Positions 1-39,254 of a stretch of 64,000 nt of DNA are shown here, piece by piece (the first letter of the stretch is position 1; the number at the start of each line of letters is the position of its first letter). Position numbers and translations under genes: made by a program. Location: NCBI GenBank assembly GCA_037039925.1, contig JAXRKP010000205.1, forward strand, positions 313,501-377,500. Direction: 5' to 3'. Below the pieces are notes generated by a model, which saw only the letters and a program-made list of their open reading frames with translations, was not told the DNA's origin and did no database searches. This DNA is from Doris montereyensis. Lineage: Eukaryota > Mollusca > Gastropoda > Nudibranchia > Dorididae.

Positions 1-277
1 CGTTCCTGTTAATAGATTTTAGATCTAGAAAATCTAGATCTACATCTAGATTTCTAGATCTATGCTTGTGAGACCTGGACAATTAATGCAAACTTCAAAA
101 AAGAAGCTGAAAGCCACAGAAATGGGAATTTTTAGATGATGACATTGATGAGGGTACTGTGGACGCAAAGAAGACAAATGATGAGATTTAGAATAGATCT
201 AGATCTAGAATTAGAATATTTTATAAGGAGGCAGAAACCAAACGCAAAAGAATACTTATCATGAAAATGTAGTCAGA

Positions 278-372
278 ATTCTTTTGGCTCTTAATCATGA
301 GAATAAATGGATTACCGATTAGAACATCTCAGCTCATAACAACAGGAAAATTCTGTAAAATTAGAGATATAA
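278..372. repeat. diverged direct repeat, copy 1
   Basis: About 90 bp (ttggctcttaatcatgag ... ggaaaattctgt) recurring in the same orientation at 2162-2246, on the other side of the piggyBac-like element. Confidence 0.55.
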
Positions 373-504
373 AGTCTTGTGTCAACAGCTGGCATGCCTA
401 AGAATCAGTAAGAGGCAAACAGGTCATCGCTTAGTTCGGGCAGCTGTGGAGGTGATTCTAAAATCTATTTGAATGAATCTCACGTGGTTTCACAAGTAGA
501 TCGG

Positions 505-735
505 GAAATACCCTATCTTATGATGTCACAATGTCCAAAAGTTCCTACTCTTATTCGCATTATTCATAGGAAAAAAATTAGAATTTCTCAGCAGTTTGTG
601 CCACCATGTGTTGGCCTCTCAGTCATTATGTGTCGGGTCTCAGTCACTTTACTTTTGGACTCTTAAACTTGCAAACTAGGTCGCACAAATCATGAAATAA
701 GCTAAAACTGGTATTTTAGGAATTTATTTTAACAT
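505..735 (+). repeat. dispersed repeat, forward copy
   Basis: Similar over its length to the reverse complement of 3828-4036: cgggaaatacc, then ggaatcctactcgcatt-like words, and an end resembling caggtcacacaaatt...ggtattttag. Family unknown. Confidence 0.5.
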
Positions 736-763
736 TTAAAATCATAACAATAATACACATTAA

Positions 764-1984
764 CCCTTTTCAGGCGGGTCCCGTATCTTTGCATGCCGCT
801 GGTCACTCTAAACACACCTACGCTAATGGCGGGTCCCGTACATTGCATCACTCCCGGCCTTCCAGCAAGACAAAGTGTTAGTGGCGGATCCCGTATAACT
901 GCACTACAGTGCACTCGAGAGGGGTTTTGGGAATGTTTTTATTCAGAGCAACCCACGCCAAGCAGAGAAAGTCTATTATTCGAAAGCGGTAAAAGTGATA
1001 GTTCATTTCAGTCGAACATACACTCAATATAATTCTGAATATACAGAGATACAACAACACACAGGGGCTCTATCTCAAATGCAGACTGTGGACCCTCTGT
1101 AAAGTGGACATAACCAAAAACTCTTGTCTTCGTATGGCCGACGCAACTTCTGGACACATGTCAATTACTTAAGTAAGAAGCTCTACCCACAAGCAAGAAA
1201 TAGTGATTGATATTTAATAAATAAAAGTTATCAGTGGCCAATCATATTGCACACCTATGGTCAGCCTGAATGGAGGGCGTGACCTTCAGTCAATAAAAAG
1301 AAACCATGTTCAGGGTTGACCAACCAGGGGGAGCATTGTGTTGATGGTTATATTGTCAAACGTCACATACGTCAAAATATGTCTCCACCTCTTTTTCACA
1401 TAAGAATGAAGAGATTAGAGTGTTGAAAGTACAAGGAAAAATTGAAGCTTTCATCTGAGTTCAGCAACCAGCAGCAAAGGAACTTTGATCTCTCAAAGAG
1501 GTCCATTTCACATGGCAGTTGTATTTCGTTTTCTTCTTTCTTTTGTCTTTTCTTTTTGTTTATTGTTGTTATATGAGACTTGCTCTGTTGATGAACATTG
1601 CGCGATGATGGGTCGTTGCACCTATGGCTCTATTAGTATTAGTTTCGTCCAACATTGTTTAGTGTTTACTTGTTTCTATGTCTCCCTCTTCATTAGTAAT
1701 GGGCCAACTGCAGTATTATTCCTTTTCATGTTTAATAAAAGTAGGCTGTTATAGATGTTATGTTATTGTTAGTAAACAAATAAACACAATAACGACTACA
1801 AAAGGAATTGCCCGCTATCTCACCTTACTCAACGAAGATAAAAAATAATCACAGGTACGTCGTAGTCAGCCTCGTCAGCGGGGCGAAAACTATCAGTGCC
1901 ACATGCGGAAGCCTTGTACACAGAAGAATGAGATTATCAATCGATATTGAGGTCAGCCAGCAGGCAGGTTAGCCTTACAAAGGG
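764..1984. mobile_element. piggyBac-like non-autonomous DNA transposon
   Basis: Flanked on both sides by TTAA (760-763 and 1985-1988) and ends in short inverted termini (CCCTTT...AAAGGG), the hallmark of piggyBac insertions. Just inside the left end, GGCGG(G/A)TCCCGTA occurs three times (about 774, 828 and 882). No transposase domain was recognised in any frame, so it is likely a MITE or a deleted copy. Confidence 0.6.
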
Positions 1985-1988
1985 TTAA

Positions 1989-3827
1989 CTAAGAACAAAC
2001 TAGGTGCATGGTGTTCCACCTGCTCAGTTATGTCGGTCACTTGCCACACTTTTGAGCACTTTCTCACTCTTTTGTCATCCAAATGCTTTTATATTATAAT
2101 ATGGTATTACAAAAACAAAGAACACTTGAAATTGCTGCAAGACAGTATAAACATCATTTATCTATTATTTGGCTCGTAATCATAATGAGATTAGAACATG
2201 TCAGCTGATAACAACTGGAAAATTCTGTAGAATTATAGATCTACACAATTCTACTTGTACGAGACTCGGAATTTAATGCTGCACTGGTATTCAAGGTTTT
2301 GAGCCTCACGTTTTTCGTTTTGAACTCAATATTTTTATTTCTACTACACTGCATTCTGCTGGGGAAGACTACCATACTGGAGTATCACATTTATTTTTCG
2401 CTAGTCAGTAAATTTCGATGAGAAGTAACCTATAAACAGTACAGTTTAGATAGATCTATCATAAAGTCACATTTCCAATGAAAATTATTTTTTTGGACAC
2501 AGTATTAGTAATTCATAGAAATGAGTCGAGCTCCAAACAGCGGCCATCTTTAATCTTTGTCACTGTTTTCAGTTTTGGTAAGATGAAATTTAGATTTTTT
2601 GCTTGCTCTGGTTTATCGTTCAGGGTAAGGGGTGGTAAAAGATAAATATTCTTTTCCTGTAAACCTGCGGTTTAGCAGACCTTAAATCAAAGGGGTCAAA
2701 TTTGTATCCGTACTTGGATCTTACTTACATTTAGAATGCCTAGAACGTGTAGTTATCGGATCTAATCGTATAGGAAGAGGTCGACTTTTGACTTTTGATT
2801 ACAATAACAAAAAATACAAATTTCACAAGCAATATTTCTTGCACATCGGATGGCAGCCATGCACAGTAAACAGCATACAAACTGAAAAAGGTTTTTGTTA
2901 TATTTTTTGTGGGGGGGGGGGGGGTTTTTTAATAAGAGAGACCTGCAGAGAGACTTGTGCAAATACTTGATGGACATCACTGATCAAAGAATTTATTAAA
3001 CGAGGGTGGATTGGTGGATTTTTCCATTGTTTGGATTTCAATACTTTGTAATACTGCAGTAAAGTATGCTGAGTTGACCTTTTTCTCAGGCAACAATGAT
3101 TCATTCAGTACACAGCATCTATACAGTTTTATGCACATTAGCTTGCCTTACTGACAGAACGCTTTCTCAATAGCTGTCATACACAATATACAGCTCAAAA
3201 TTCCTCACTCCTATAGATCTGCTAGGCAAAATAGAAGAGTTCATTCCCATGTAATGCTAGCTCATTTCTTACTGTCTCACTCTATGCCTCAGTTTCAATG
3301 TCTCATTCTGGATGTGTCAGTCTTTTATTGTTTGATTTTTTTAGTTTCATACTGTGTCACCTTGAGAAAGGTAGAGAGAAATAGAAAGAAAGCAATCTCA
3401 CCATCATACTTTCTTTATCTTTCACAAGAATCAAGCCTAAACTTTTTATCTCACCCTCAATTTAAACCAATTTTATTGTGTCCCTTTGTTGGGACCCGAC
3501 TCTGGTACTCCTTCCTTTTACCGGACACCAACATGGTGGCTGTAAATGTGTGTGTTTACAATGTATTGAATCGCATGTTTACAAAAGGTATAGGCTACAG
3601 ATCTTATTCCACGTAATTCCAACCTTACGTAAAAAGGGGGTCTAGCTCTCGTATTTATCCTCTACTTACATTGAGACGCGATACAGCTGATGAGGAGAAG
3701 TGTGATGTGGGTTCAAGGTCATTTGTAGTATTAAGTAAAGGTTCTAGATGTAGGTCAATCAGGGGGGGGGGGGGTGTTGTATCTTTTTGTGTTTGTTTTA
3801 AGTTAATGAGTATTGTTATGATTTTAG
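1989..3827. other. intergenic, no gene recognised
   Basis: AT-rich sequence with G homopolymers (2911-2922, 3762-3773), a repeat copy at 2162-2246, and scattered short frames with no family signal or splice context. Confidence 0.5.
2162..2246. repeat. diverged direct repeat, copy 2
   Basis: Partner of 278-372 (agaacat.tcagct.ataacaac shared). Outside the piggyBac-like TTAA pair, so an older repeat family rather than part of that element. Confidence 0.55.
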
Positions 3828-4036
3828 ATTATAAAACAATTTCTTTAAGAATATCTCTAAAATACCAATTTTTAACTTTTCTAATTTGTGTGACCTGGTT
3901 TGTAAGTTGAACAATAAAGTGCCTGAGTGACGACTCATTGGTCGGACAGCTGGGAAAGAGATTTTTTTCAAGAATGCGAGTAGGATTCCCATTCTTTGTT
4001 TTTGTGGTATCGTAAGATGAGGTATTTCCCGACATA
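3828..4036 (-). repeat. dispersed repeat, reverse copy
   Basis: Inverted partner of 505-735, about 3.3 kb apart. No coding content recognised. Confidence 0.5.
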
Positions 4037-6392
4037 CATGTAACATTACATGACATTCAGTCAGAAAGAAGCGTCTACACATGGCGATGACTTATTTTGC
4101 AGTTTATGTAGCTCAAGCACGGAACACAACTCTAGTTCTGGCAAAATTATTAATCAAATCTTTTTTTCAATAGATCGGCACTTTCTCACAAAACCAAGCA
4201 CTGCCACCCCACCCCCTCTTTTTTCCCCCAGGTAACCTGCCGTTTACCTTACTTTCCGGCCAAATTCTACGATTTTGGCCCCAGAATGACCCTAAAAATG
4301 CTTCTGTCGGGTGATCACTTCATAGTTTAATTATTCACCCTCTGTCCTTATATAGGCATAGCTGCCAACCAGTATGTCATTGGGCCTTGAGTCTGTAAGT
4401 TTGAAGGTTAACTCATAGACTACTATTGTCACACGGGTGCGATCACACTACACTTACGCCGTAGTACAATTGTCGCACATGTGAGATCATAGCATTGCCT
4501 GGTCATAACTATAGATAGATTGCGTTTCGCAATTGCTGTAAGGGAGCACCTTCTAGGCTTATTATTCCACTACTGGAATGAGCTCTCTAGCAAGAACGGT
4601 TGATTTTTTTACTGTTGGCAGTGCAAGCCTTCGACTAAACTTGTTTTCTTTGCCAACGTACTAAACAACTACTACCACTAGTACCACAAGTAGATCGAGA
4701 AATCAGAAACAGCAAATCTTGACTGAATTTTATTTTGAAAAAAAACTCCAGAATATTTTCCAAAATAGGACCAATTAATTTAAACTAGTGCCATATTAAT
4801 TCTGTCCTGTGCCAAATTATTTTTCTACTATATATCAATATATGTAGACTATTCTAAGTTTGGCTCTTAAAGTGCCAAAATGAAAAATGCCGAGCTGGCA
4901 TTCAACTTACAAGATTGATGGTGGAGTTTAACCCTACATGTATTTTATGATGTGTGCACGTTTGAAGATTCTACCTTCTATAGAGAGACATTATATTAAC
5001 TTGATTTTTTTCTTTACTCTAGTGTTAGTATCTAGATGATAATATTTAAATCTAATAGACTGCAAGCTGTATCGGCTGTGGAGCTATCTAGATCCCAGAG
5101 TTTTAAATCTTAACTTTAATTATGGTTATGGGGAAATATTCCTTCAAGTCTGATTGGATATGGTAAAGGAATTTTAGCAGCAAAATTTGAAAGTTGGAAT
5201 AAGTTTGAGACAGGTTGATTAATGAAATTCACAATTTCTTGTCATTTTTATCGCCTCCTGACAGGAAGATAGGATAGACTGTTAGCTTGCAAAGATTGCC
5301 AAACTGCTGCTTCCACATTTATTTATTTATTTTTTAAATGTTGTATTTGTACATTAATCACATCAACGCTGGTTCAGAATGAAATTTTAGCGTTGTGAGG
5401 GAATATCTCACAGTAAACAGTAGGTCAACCTTGATTCAATGCTTGGGCCAAATCTCACCTCAGAAGCAATAAAGGAGCATCTTGCTCGATTAAGACCACT
5501 TAGCTTGGATCACATAAATAAAAGGGATTGTTATTTTTCGGTACATGTATGGGTAAACTTGTATTTTTTATTTGGCTGTTGTTTTACTCTGAAGGTTATT
5601 TAGAATTACTGAATTGTTAATGGGAAAAATGAAAGTGTGTGGGCATCAATGTTGAGGCTCGGTCAGGTATTAAAAATAAAGTAGAGTTCTTTCAAGGCCA
5701 TTACAGCCCATAGAGCTGGAGCTTTTCCTTTCATTTTCCAAAAGCTGGCAGGTCTGCAGAGAGATTTGTGAGTTCGCAAGACTACCATCACATTTCGCCA
5801 GAAAGGTCAGCGATCAGCAGACTTTCTTGGTATTTATCTTTAAAGGGGTTAATTCAAGTCAAATTATCAGCGTTTTCTGGAATATTGCAGGCCAGCGTAA
5901 ATGTTAAAATTAGTTTTATATTGTTCAGAATCTCTTCTTCGATTTGAGAAGGTTGGCAGCTATGTTTAGGCCAAAAGTAGTACCGTCAGCTTTGTCCGGT
6001 AAACTGCAGTGTTGCCAAGCTTTCTGGTAGGGTGTTCCATTCAACTATGGTTTGGAGAGTAAATGAGTATTTATAGGTGTTGGATGGTGCTTTATTAATT
6101 TTGAATTTAATGTTCTCTAGGTGCATACATTTGGTGTTATGTTGAGTGTCGATGCTTACAAAGTTATTAATTATCTGGTAGAATATTATGTATGATATCT
6201 ATAAATATGCAGTCATTTTGTGAAAGCATATTAAATACGTTAGTGTGTACGTGTGTGTGTGTCTCTCTCTCTCTTTCTCTCTCACCACTTTTCAATCAAT
6301 CATGTATTTTTCATTTGAATTGAAATTGCAAATGTGGTCTCAGGTTTACTTGACTGATGTTTCTAGGTTATTTGGTGCGCTTTGTTTTGCAG
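4037..6392. other. KMT2E: upstream region of KMT2E, no coding exon recognised
   Basis: May hold the promoter and 5' non-coding exons, but none can be placed. Contains a short CT tract near 6261-6284 and a segment (about 5790-5830) echoed at 17507-17545 (cac.tt.gccagaaagg). Confidence 0.4.
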
Positions 6393-6457
6393 ATTGTGTG
6401 TGTTACCCTCACCTGCAATGATTAAAATTTTTGGAAAGATGGTCACCGATTCAGCCA

Positions 6458-32870
<26,413 letters not shown>

Positions 32871-33526
32871 ATGCTAAGCATCCTGAACATAATGTAAATA
32901 CAACATTTCATTGTCACAATTGTGTATATGTACATTAACACTCATCAGGGGGATAAATTTGTTGTGTTTTGTTTGGGGGGGTTGGGGGTATTTCCTGTTT
33001 TCAGTTTTACTTTTTCATTACTATTAAGGGTTATGTGATATGTTACTTTTGTCTCTCTTTGTGCTATCATAGAAATTTAACTCTCTCTCACCGTCTCTCT
33101 CTCTCTCTCTTTCTCTGTCATTGCCTAAAACTGTTATTTTGGTTTTTCTTTTCTCACGGAGCAAATTATTTGGCTTGTTATGATAGACATCGCCTAATTC
33201 TTACTCTATTGTTTTTTTCCTTTAATACCTGTTTAGAGTTATTACTAATATTACCATGCCTTGGTATGAGAAAATTGCTTTCCTCCTCAAAGAGAGCGAA
33301 TTTAAAACACTTAAGGAAGATCAAAGGAGATGTGTAAATTGTCACAAGCAAACCTGTTTTGTTTTCACTGGGAAAAATTCCTTGGGGCAAATTGAAATTA
33401 CTTTTTCATCAGTCTACCTAAGTTGGTACTGCATCAAAACGTTTATAATTATGTTTCAACATTATTGCCACTCATGTGTCCGTCTTGCCCTAGGTGCCAT
33501 AGAGACCTCCCTCTCTTGAAATAAGC

Positions 33527-33534
<8 letters not shown>

Positions 33535-33601
<67 letters not shown>

Positions 33602-33620
33602 CATATATATATACATATAA
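33535..33620. repeat. (TA)n microsatellite
   Basis: Near-pure TA tract in the KMT2E 3' UTR. Confidence 0.95.
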
Positions 33621-34069
33621 GATCTGGAGCAAGTCTTTTAAAACATATCAGAAAAGGTTGATAATTAGCAACCAAGTGTTTATATATATATATAAATAAA
33701 CTAATGGCTATGGATACCTCAGTATTCTTGGACCGTGGTCTCCGCCTAAGAGGCGGGTCCTCTTGAGACACCGTTAAGCCGGAATGTTTGAGGCGAAAAC
33801 AGGGCGTATAAAAACAAACTAATCTCTATGTAATATTACTTGGGTCTGTCTTTTGGGCTCAAAAATGGGGGTGGTAAGAAAGGAGAGGCAGAATGAAACC
33901 GTTGTATCAAACAATGAGGCCTATTTCAGTTTGAGTCCTTTATCAGTCAGTGATAAAATGCTTCTAGTTTTCATCGTGATTATTGGGGTGCCTTTGATCT
34001 GCTCAAGATGTTTCAGTCTTTAAATGGTTGATGAAGGTGTTGTATGGAACTGTAGTGTTGTGAACTTGT

Positions 34070-34290
34070 CTGGTTCAAACCCCATGGCTGGCACAGGGGG
34101 AACTTTTCACACCGTTGTACTCTGAGATAGATACTTAAACTCTACTTTCCTCTCTTGACTCAGGTGTGAATGAGTGTCCAGCCGTATGTAAAAAGATCTT
34201 GTCAGAGTGTTAGTACAAAAGCCTAATAGGCTTGTGTACTGTATGCTCCCCAGGGAGTTGAGAAGGATTATGAAAAGGATAAAGGATGTA
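34070..34290 (+). repeat. SINE-like repeat in the KMT2E 3' UTR
   Basis: Begins with a B-box-like ggttcaaacccc, contains gactcaggtgtgaatgagt (similar to the SINE B core actcaggtg) and ends gagaaggattatgaaaagg. No second copy of the full unit in this window. Confidence 0.4.
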
Positions 34291-34982
34291 GTCTGAGCCT
34301 GCTCTTATGGGTGTTTGTCGCCTCTTTCATCTTGGGGGTGTCTGGTGTCTTATCAAAGAGTCGGGCGCTGGCTCTGCAGAGCCAAGCATCAATTCTAGGC
34401 CTTTGACAGTGTATTCGTTCCAGATAAAGAAAAATGGGCACTGCCGTTTCTGAATTTGATTTTTTTTTTGCTTTTACTGCATAAAGTTAAACAGGCCATT
34501 TGGCTTTCTGGCGAAATAAAAACCGGCCTGTCATTTGGACTGAAGTTTTCAAAGCTTCCTCTTACACACAATAATTGAAGAGGAAAATTCTGCTATACAC
34601 AAAATTCAGCCTCTTAGTCTTAGGTGGTGGCCATTTGGTCTGGGGTGTGTTGTTTTGGGGTTTTCTTTGGTGGGGATGGGAGGCAATCAATTTTCCGTAC
34701 ATTCTAAATGTGTTCAGTCATTTAATATCATCCTATCAGGTACTACTTCTTTTTCTTTCTTTTTTTCTCTCTCTTTTTGGGGGGGCAAGATTTGAAGACT
34801 TTATGCTTTCAATGTTTTAGATTGGTGTGGAAAATTTGTGTGAAAAATGAAGGCTATAAATGTTACACATCTTTTGTAAACAGTGGCTCAGTGTCGTGTT
34901 ATGATCTACATTGTGAAGAAAAGGACATTTATGTTTGCTAATTTTAGACCTTTGTTACTATCATCAACCGTGCCTTGGTAAA

Positions 34983-34988
34983 AATAAA
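34983..34988 (+). promoter_or_regulatory. candidate polyadenylation signal AATAAA
   Basis: AATAAA followed by T/G-rich sequence (gaatgtattgtgagtatt), a plausible cleavage context about 2.1 kb after the KMT2E stop. Other AATAAA hexamers occur downstream (for example near 35469), so usage is uncertain. Confidence 0.35.
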
Positions 34989-35729
34989 GAATGTATTGTG
35001 AGTATTATAAGTAAAGTTCGTACATGTATATATTTATCTATATATATGTGTGTGTGTTTGTGCGTGTATATTCTTCGTGGATAGGGCTGCCTGCTGAAAT
35101 GATAAAACATTGTAATACTATTTGTGCCCCTAAAACTTTTTCACTTTTTTCTGATTTGAAAATTTTGATTTGAATGCTTTTGCGCCTAATGCATAACAGA
35201 TTTTCTTCTCATGTCATATGAATTGAATCACATCAATCTTTGTGTTTGTTGACTGAGACACACTGCCTGCCAATGCTTTCTTTTTAACCTGATTGTTGAA
35301 TGTGATACTTTCCACGTGTGTGTGTGTGTGTTGGTTTTTTTTTTTTTTGGGTTTTGGTGGGGGGGGGTCGGGGTGTGGTTCCAGAAGGTACATTGTCTGG
35401 TTTGTTTGTTTATTTTCCCCGGTCATCACTTTCCACTGTCTTCATTTTGGTTGATGTATTTTTGTAAAATAAAATTAAAAAATTACGGTAAAAAAAACCC
35501 CAACATAAATGTTCATCAGCTTACATTTCTCTTTTTGTTTTTGCTCATCTTATTTGCCAGTGCTTGAAATAGCTTTTTTTGTGGTCAGTTCTCATTGAGC
35601 GTTGTACAACAAATCTTAAGTGTTCAGTTGTAAATTAATTTTCATGTTTCCACGTTGAAATTGACATTTATTGCAATGCGACTGTCCCCCCTGCCTTTTC
35701 GTTGTCTGCTTTATTTGACTTGTGGGTGG

Positions 35730-35852
35730 TTGGCAGGCACTGCTGGTAGGCCGTACTTCTTTCCTTTTACTCTTTCATCTTGCTGTTTCCTCTTAATTCA
35801 CCCTGAGATTGCCGCATACAGTGGACGGGGTGAATTTCAATGAAACAAACAA
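35730..35852 (+). repeat. dispersed repeat family D, copy 4
   Basis: ctgctggtagg ... cttgctgtttcctc ... caccctgagattgc ... ggacggggtgaatttcaa ... gaaacaaac. The cleanest copy. Confidence 0.62.
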
Positions 35853-37094
35853 TCATTTGACTCAACTTCTCTTCTTTTTTCTTTTCTTTTTTCATCTTTT
35901 TTTCTCCTGTCTTTTTTAATGTTCTCATTGTCCATTATCTTTTCTAAAGTGGTTTTTATTTGTGCTCATTTTGATATTTTGTCCTTAATTACAAAATGTC
36001 ATCCGATGTCTACAAAAGAATGAAAGAAAAAGTGTGTGACGGTGACAGCAGGGTGAAGAACGTTGTTTTTTTCCTCTCTTTCCCAGAAGAATAAGGTTGA
36101 TTTTTTTTTTTAATGTACTAATTTTTTAAATTCCTACATATATACCAATTGAACTCTTGTCACCTAACTACTCAACTGAGACTTGACCCGAAATCGTGTG
36201 TATGTCGGCAACATAACTTTTTAATCGACCGAAATCTTAGGATATAAAGTCAATTAGGTGGGTTTAAAACCATTGTTGGTTTTTTGTGGCTTCTTTTTAT
36301 AAGAATGGTTCAATGCAAAACAGGTATTATTGACACAGTTTTCTCCTCTTCCCTCAATTAAAAGCAATCTATAGACGTCGGAAGTAAAAATGAATGTTTT
36401 ATGAGAATGTTGTGAACTTTCACATAATAACTTCCACACCTTTATTAATGACAACTTGTATTAATGATAACTTGTTGACTGTTTCAGTTAGTTTCATACA
36501 ACATAAAATAACATTTCAAGCAGAACATTTACCTCCTCATTTCGATAAGCTTTTTTCACCCGTTAAGTTCTTTGGTATTTTCATTTATCGTTGTTGCCAT
36601 TTTTTCCCATTTCAGACATCTTTAGAATAAATGTTTTAAAATGCGAGGACACAGGGAAGGATTCTGACTAATTGCTATATGTGTAAATAACTGGCTCATC
36701 TGTAAGAATATTTCACTCATGTACATACACTTCTCAAAGTAAAAATATTTTGCCAGAGTTTTGTTGTTTTCATAAGGACAACCCTTCAGAAGAGCTCTAG
36801 CTTAACTTGTAATAAAATTGAATGAAACTAAAAAACAGTTTTGTGTTCGAATTTCATATATTTTTGTGTGTGCAAGCCATGCCTCTGAATTTTCATGTGA
36901 TATTGTTGTTAACAACTACTAAGCTGAAATATTTCTACCCCGCTGGTGCCATTATTTTGTACAGCACAAGTTTCAACAACAATATTCGTCTTAAACAAAG
37001 GTTGATTAATCTTAATTAATTAATCAAGTTATGCATAATGGGTGAAAGTTTTCCGTTATTTGTCAGATTTATGATTTTTACCAAAGTTTTTTTT

Positions 37095-37362
37095 ATTTGA
37101 TTTTACCCACATCCACAACTAAGATGACCTCAGGGTTTTTGGTAGAATTTTAAATTTTGCCCAGACTGCCATGTTAACAGCCAAGGGATCTTTAACATAC
37201 AAAGTGTTTGTGATCTGCACCTGGGATCATTCGTCATTTTTATCATCCGTCTCCGATGGAACTAGATGTCGAGAAAATGTTTCAACCGTTGGCGGGCTCG
37301 AACCCACTACCTTTTGGTTGAAAGGCTGACACCTTGCCACTAGACTACCGAGTCCCCTCTGA
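37095..37362 (-). repeat. SINE family A, near full length
   Basis: On the - strand: a head with tagtctagtggcaaggtgtc and gggttcgagcccg, a middle encoding the -gagacgga- and -gatcccttggctgttaaca- words, and a tail of gtggatgtgggtaaaatcaa. Defines the family used to recognise the other copies. Confidence 0.65.
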
Positions 37363-37546
37363 CTAAGAAGTGGGTATCAAGCATATTGGTTCCCTTACAC
37401 TTACAGATGGTCATTGTCAACCCGCTCATATTCAATTCAGTCATACTGAGCATAATGGTACAGTGTATGCCATTAATTTAAAGTCAGGGCCTGTGGAGTG
37501 AGTCGTTGACTTTTGGTTCAAATGAGCTCAAATCTCAAATCAATTA

Positions 37547-38270
37547 CAGTGGAACCTCTCAAATCGGGAACCAGGCCAATCGGGAAGAATCTCCAGGGAA
37601 CGGAATTGTTTCTATATATTTTACCCCTCTAAACGGGAAAGGTCCTGGCTAATCGAGACACTTTTGCAGGCTTGCATTGATTATCATGACCATTTCCCCC
37701 ATATTTATTTATTCCAACTCTAACTTCTTATCCTAATTTTGTTTCCGGTGTTAGCAAAACATCAATTATTACACCTGCATTAGTGCTACACCAGACATCC
37801 ATTAAGATGGTGTGAAAGTTGAAAGCAGGCGATGAGCCAGACCTTGCTCATCCACCTAACAATACAGTGCAGTGCCAAGGTGTTGACAGTTTCTCGGAGC
37901 GGCGCTTAGAAAGTTTTGCACTGTCACTACTGTCAGTCTTTTATCACCCGTCTCATCAGTCAATAGCAAGGGTGGACACGAGAGGAGATCTAACGACCCA
38001 CCATGCCTTCTTGATTACGTGTCTTGTCTATCTACCGTTCAACGAAGATCGATTGTGATTGTGAGTGACATCTGTGATGAATGAGAATGCCATCTTCGCT
38101 TTGATCAACTGGTCCTGTGGCTACTTATTTGCTAAATTCTGCATTTTACCACTCACAGAAGGGCTTAGGTACATCAAACTGCTGAAGGAAAACCAAAATC
38201 TCTAGGGTCCCTGACAAATCGGGACGATTTTACAATCCACTGAGACTTTCCGATTAGAAAGGTTCCACTG
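37547..38270. mobile_element. pogo/Tc1-mariner-like MITE
   Basis: Starts CAGTGGAACCT and ends AGGTTCCACTG in inverted orientation, with TA on each side (37545-37546, 38271-38272) as the target duplication. Subterminal 'aatcggga' words recur near both ends. Its 79-codon internal frame shows no transposase signature, so it is non-autonomous. Confidence 0.65.
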
Positions 38271-38429
38271 TATAAGGCTATGTGTCCACCTGACCCACTC
38301 AACACTTTCAAAATTTATCATTTTCGACTCTTTAGTCATAGAGAAAGAAGCACAGTCTTTGGGACCTTCAAATAATAGGAATGTGTGTCTACGTAACCTT
38401 TCTTTCTTTATCAGCTCCCATTCTACCCT

Positions 38430-39111
38430 CCGGTGTATGGGTTTTAGATGCCCGAAATGATCTTTCTCCAGGCTGCCCTGTCCTGACAGTTTCTGTTTCC
38501 TTCCGTGAAAGTTAAATTTCTTTGCGTTAATGCCTCTCTTTTATCTTCTTCCTACTTTCTCCGAGGTCTGCCTTTTGGTCTTTTACATTGAGTTTTAGCA
38601 CTGTATACTGATTCAGCTATTCTTCTATTGTCAGTTGTCATTCATTCTGTTAACATGCCCAAACCATCTCAAATGATTCATTTCTATCTTAGTTTTTATG
38701 TTATCTGCTTTGGTTTGATCTCTTATTGTTGTGTTTCTGATTTTGTCTCTTTTACAGTTTTAGTTTTGCCTTCTTCTCTTCTTAGATATTTCATTTCGGC
38801 TGCCTGCACTTTACTGTATTCCCTACTGTCTAAGGTCCAGGTTTCACTGCCATAGAGGAGACTAGGACAATAAACTGTGTTGTATACTGCCATTTGGGTT
38901 TTTGTTGACAATTCTTGTTTACCTACACATGCCTTTCCTAGATGGTTATATATTGCACTTGCCTTTTTGGATTCTCTGGCTGATTTCTTCTTTTAGTTTT
39001 CCCTCTGAGTTAATCATTACTCCTAGGTAATTGTAGCTTTGAACTTGTTCTAAATTCTCCTGCCCATTTTAGCGCTTCGTTAATGCTTGACTTGATTTAA
39101 TTGCATATGAT
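38430..39111 (-). mobile_element. LINE reverse transcriptase C-terminal remnant
   Basis: Reading on the - strand across frames: VQSYNYLGVMINSEGKLKEE, KTQMAVYNTVYCPSLLYGSE then TWTLDSREYSKVQAAEMKYL, DKIRNTTIRDQTKAD, NHLRWFGHVNRMND and DRAAWRKII. This is the classic order at the 3' end of a non-LTR retrotransposon ORF (YLG, GSETW, LRWFGH). Frameshifted and stop-containing, 5'-truncated. Confidence 0.8.
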
Positions 39112-39254
39112 GACCCAATTACACACAGATTTCCTCTATTTTTCCTTGCTCCCTGATGTTGTCGGACCATCTTTGGGGTGGGCGTCCTCTTGGTCTTGGG
39201 TTCGTGAATAATGTATTATTAGTATTAATAACGACCCAATTACACACAGATTTC
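39112..39254 (-). mobile_element. short LINE-like insert between 22-bp direct repeats
   Basis: A 22-bp sequence beginning gacccaattacacacagatt occurs at 39112-39133 and 39233-39254. The segment between encodes on the - strand PRPRGRPPQRWSDNIREQGK, a LINE C-terminal motif from a different element than the neighbour. Confidence 0.5.

Larger units (their letters stand above)
32871..35010 (+). other. KMT2E: probable KMT2E 3' UTR
   Basis: Begins after the stop codon. AT-rich, with a (TA)n tract at 33535-33620 and a SINE-like segment near 34070-34290. The first well-placed polyadenylation-type hexamer is AATAAA at 34983; the end point is inferred. Confidence 0.4.

Noticed and set aside
1485..1754. 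89-codon hydrophobic frame inside the piggyBac-like element
   Set aside because: No piggyBac catalytic motif and T-rich composition alone explains the hydrophobicity.
5783..5830. Segment resembling 17507-17545
   Set aside because: Similarity is under 40 bp; too short to define a repeat here.
33715..33785. Short hairpin cgcctaagaggcg with gtctc/gagac
   Set aside because: Too short and isolated to call a microRNA or regulatory RNA.
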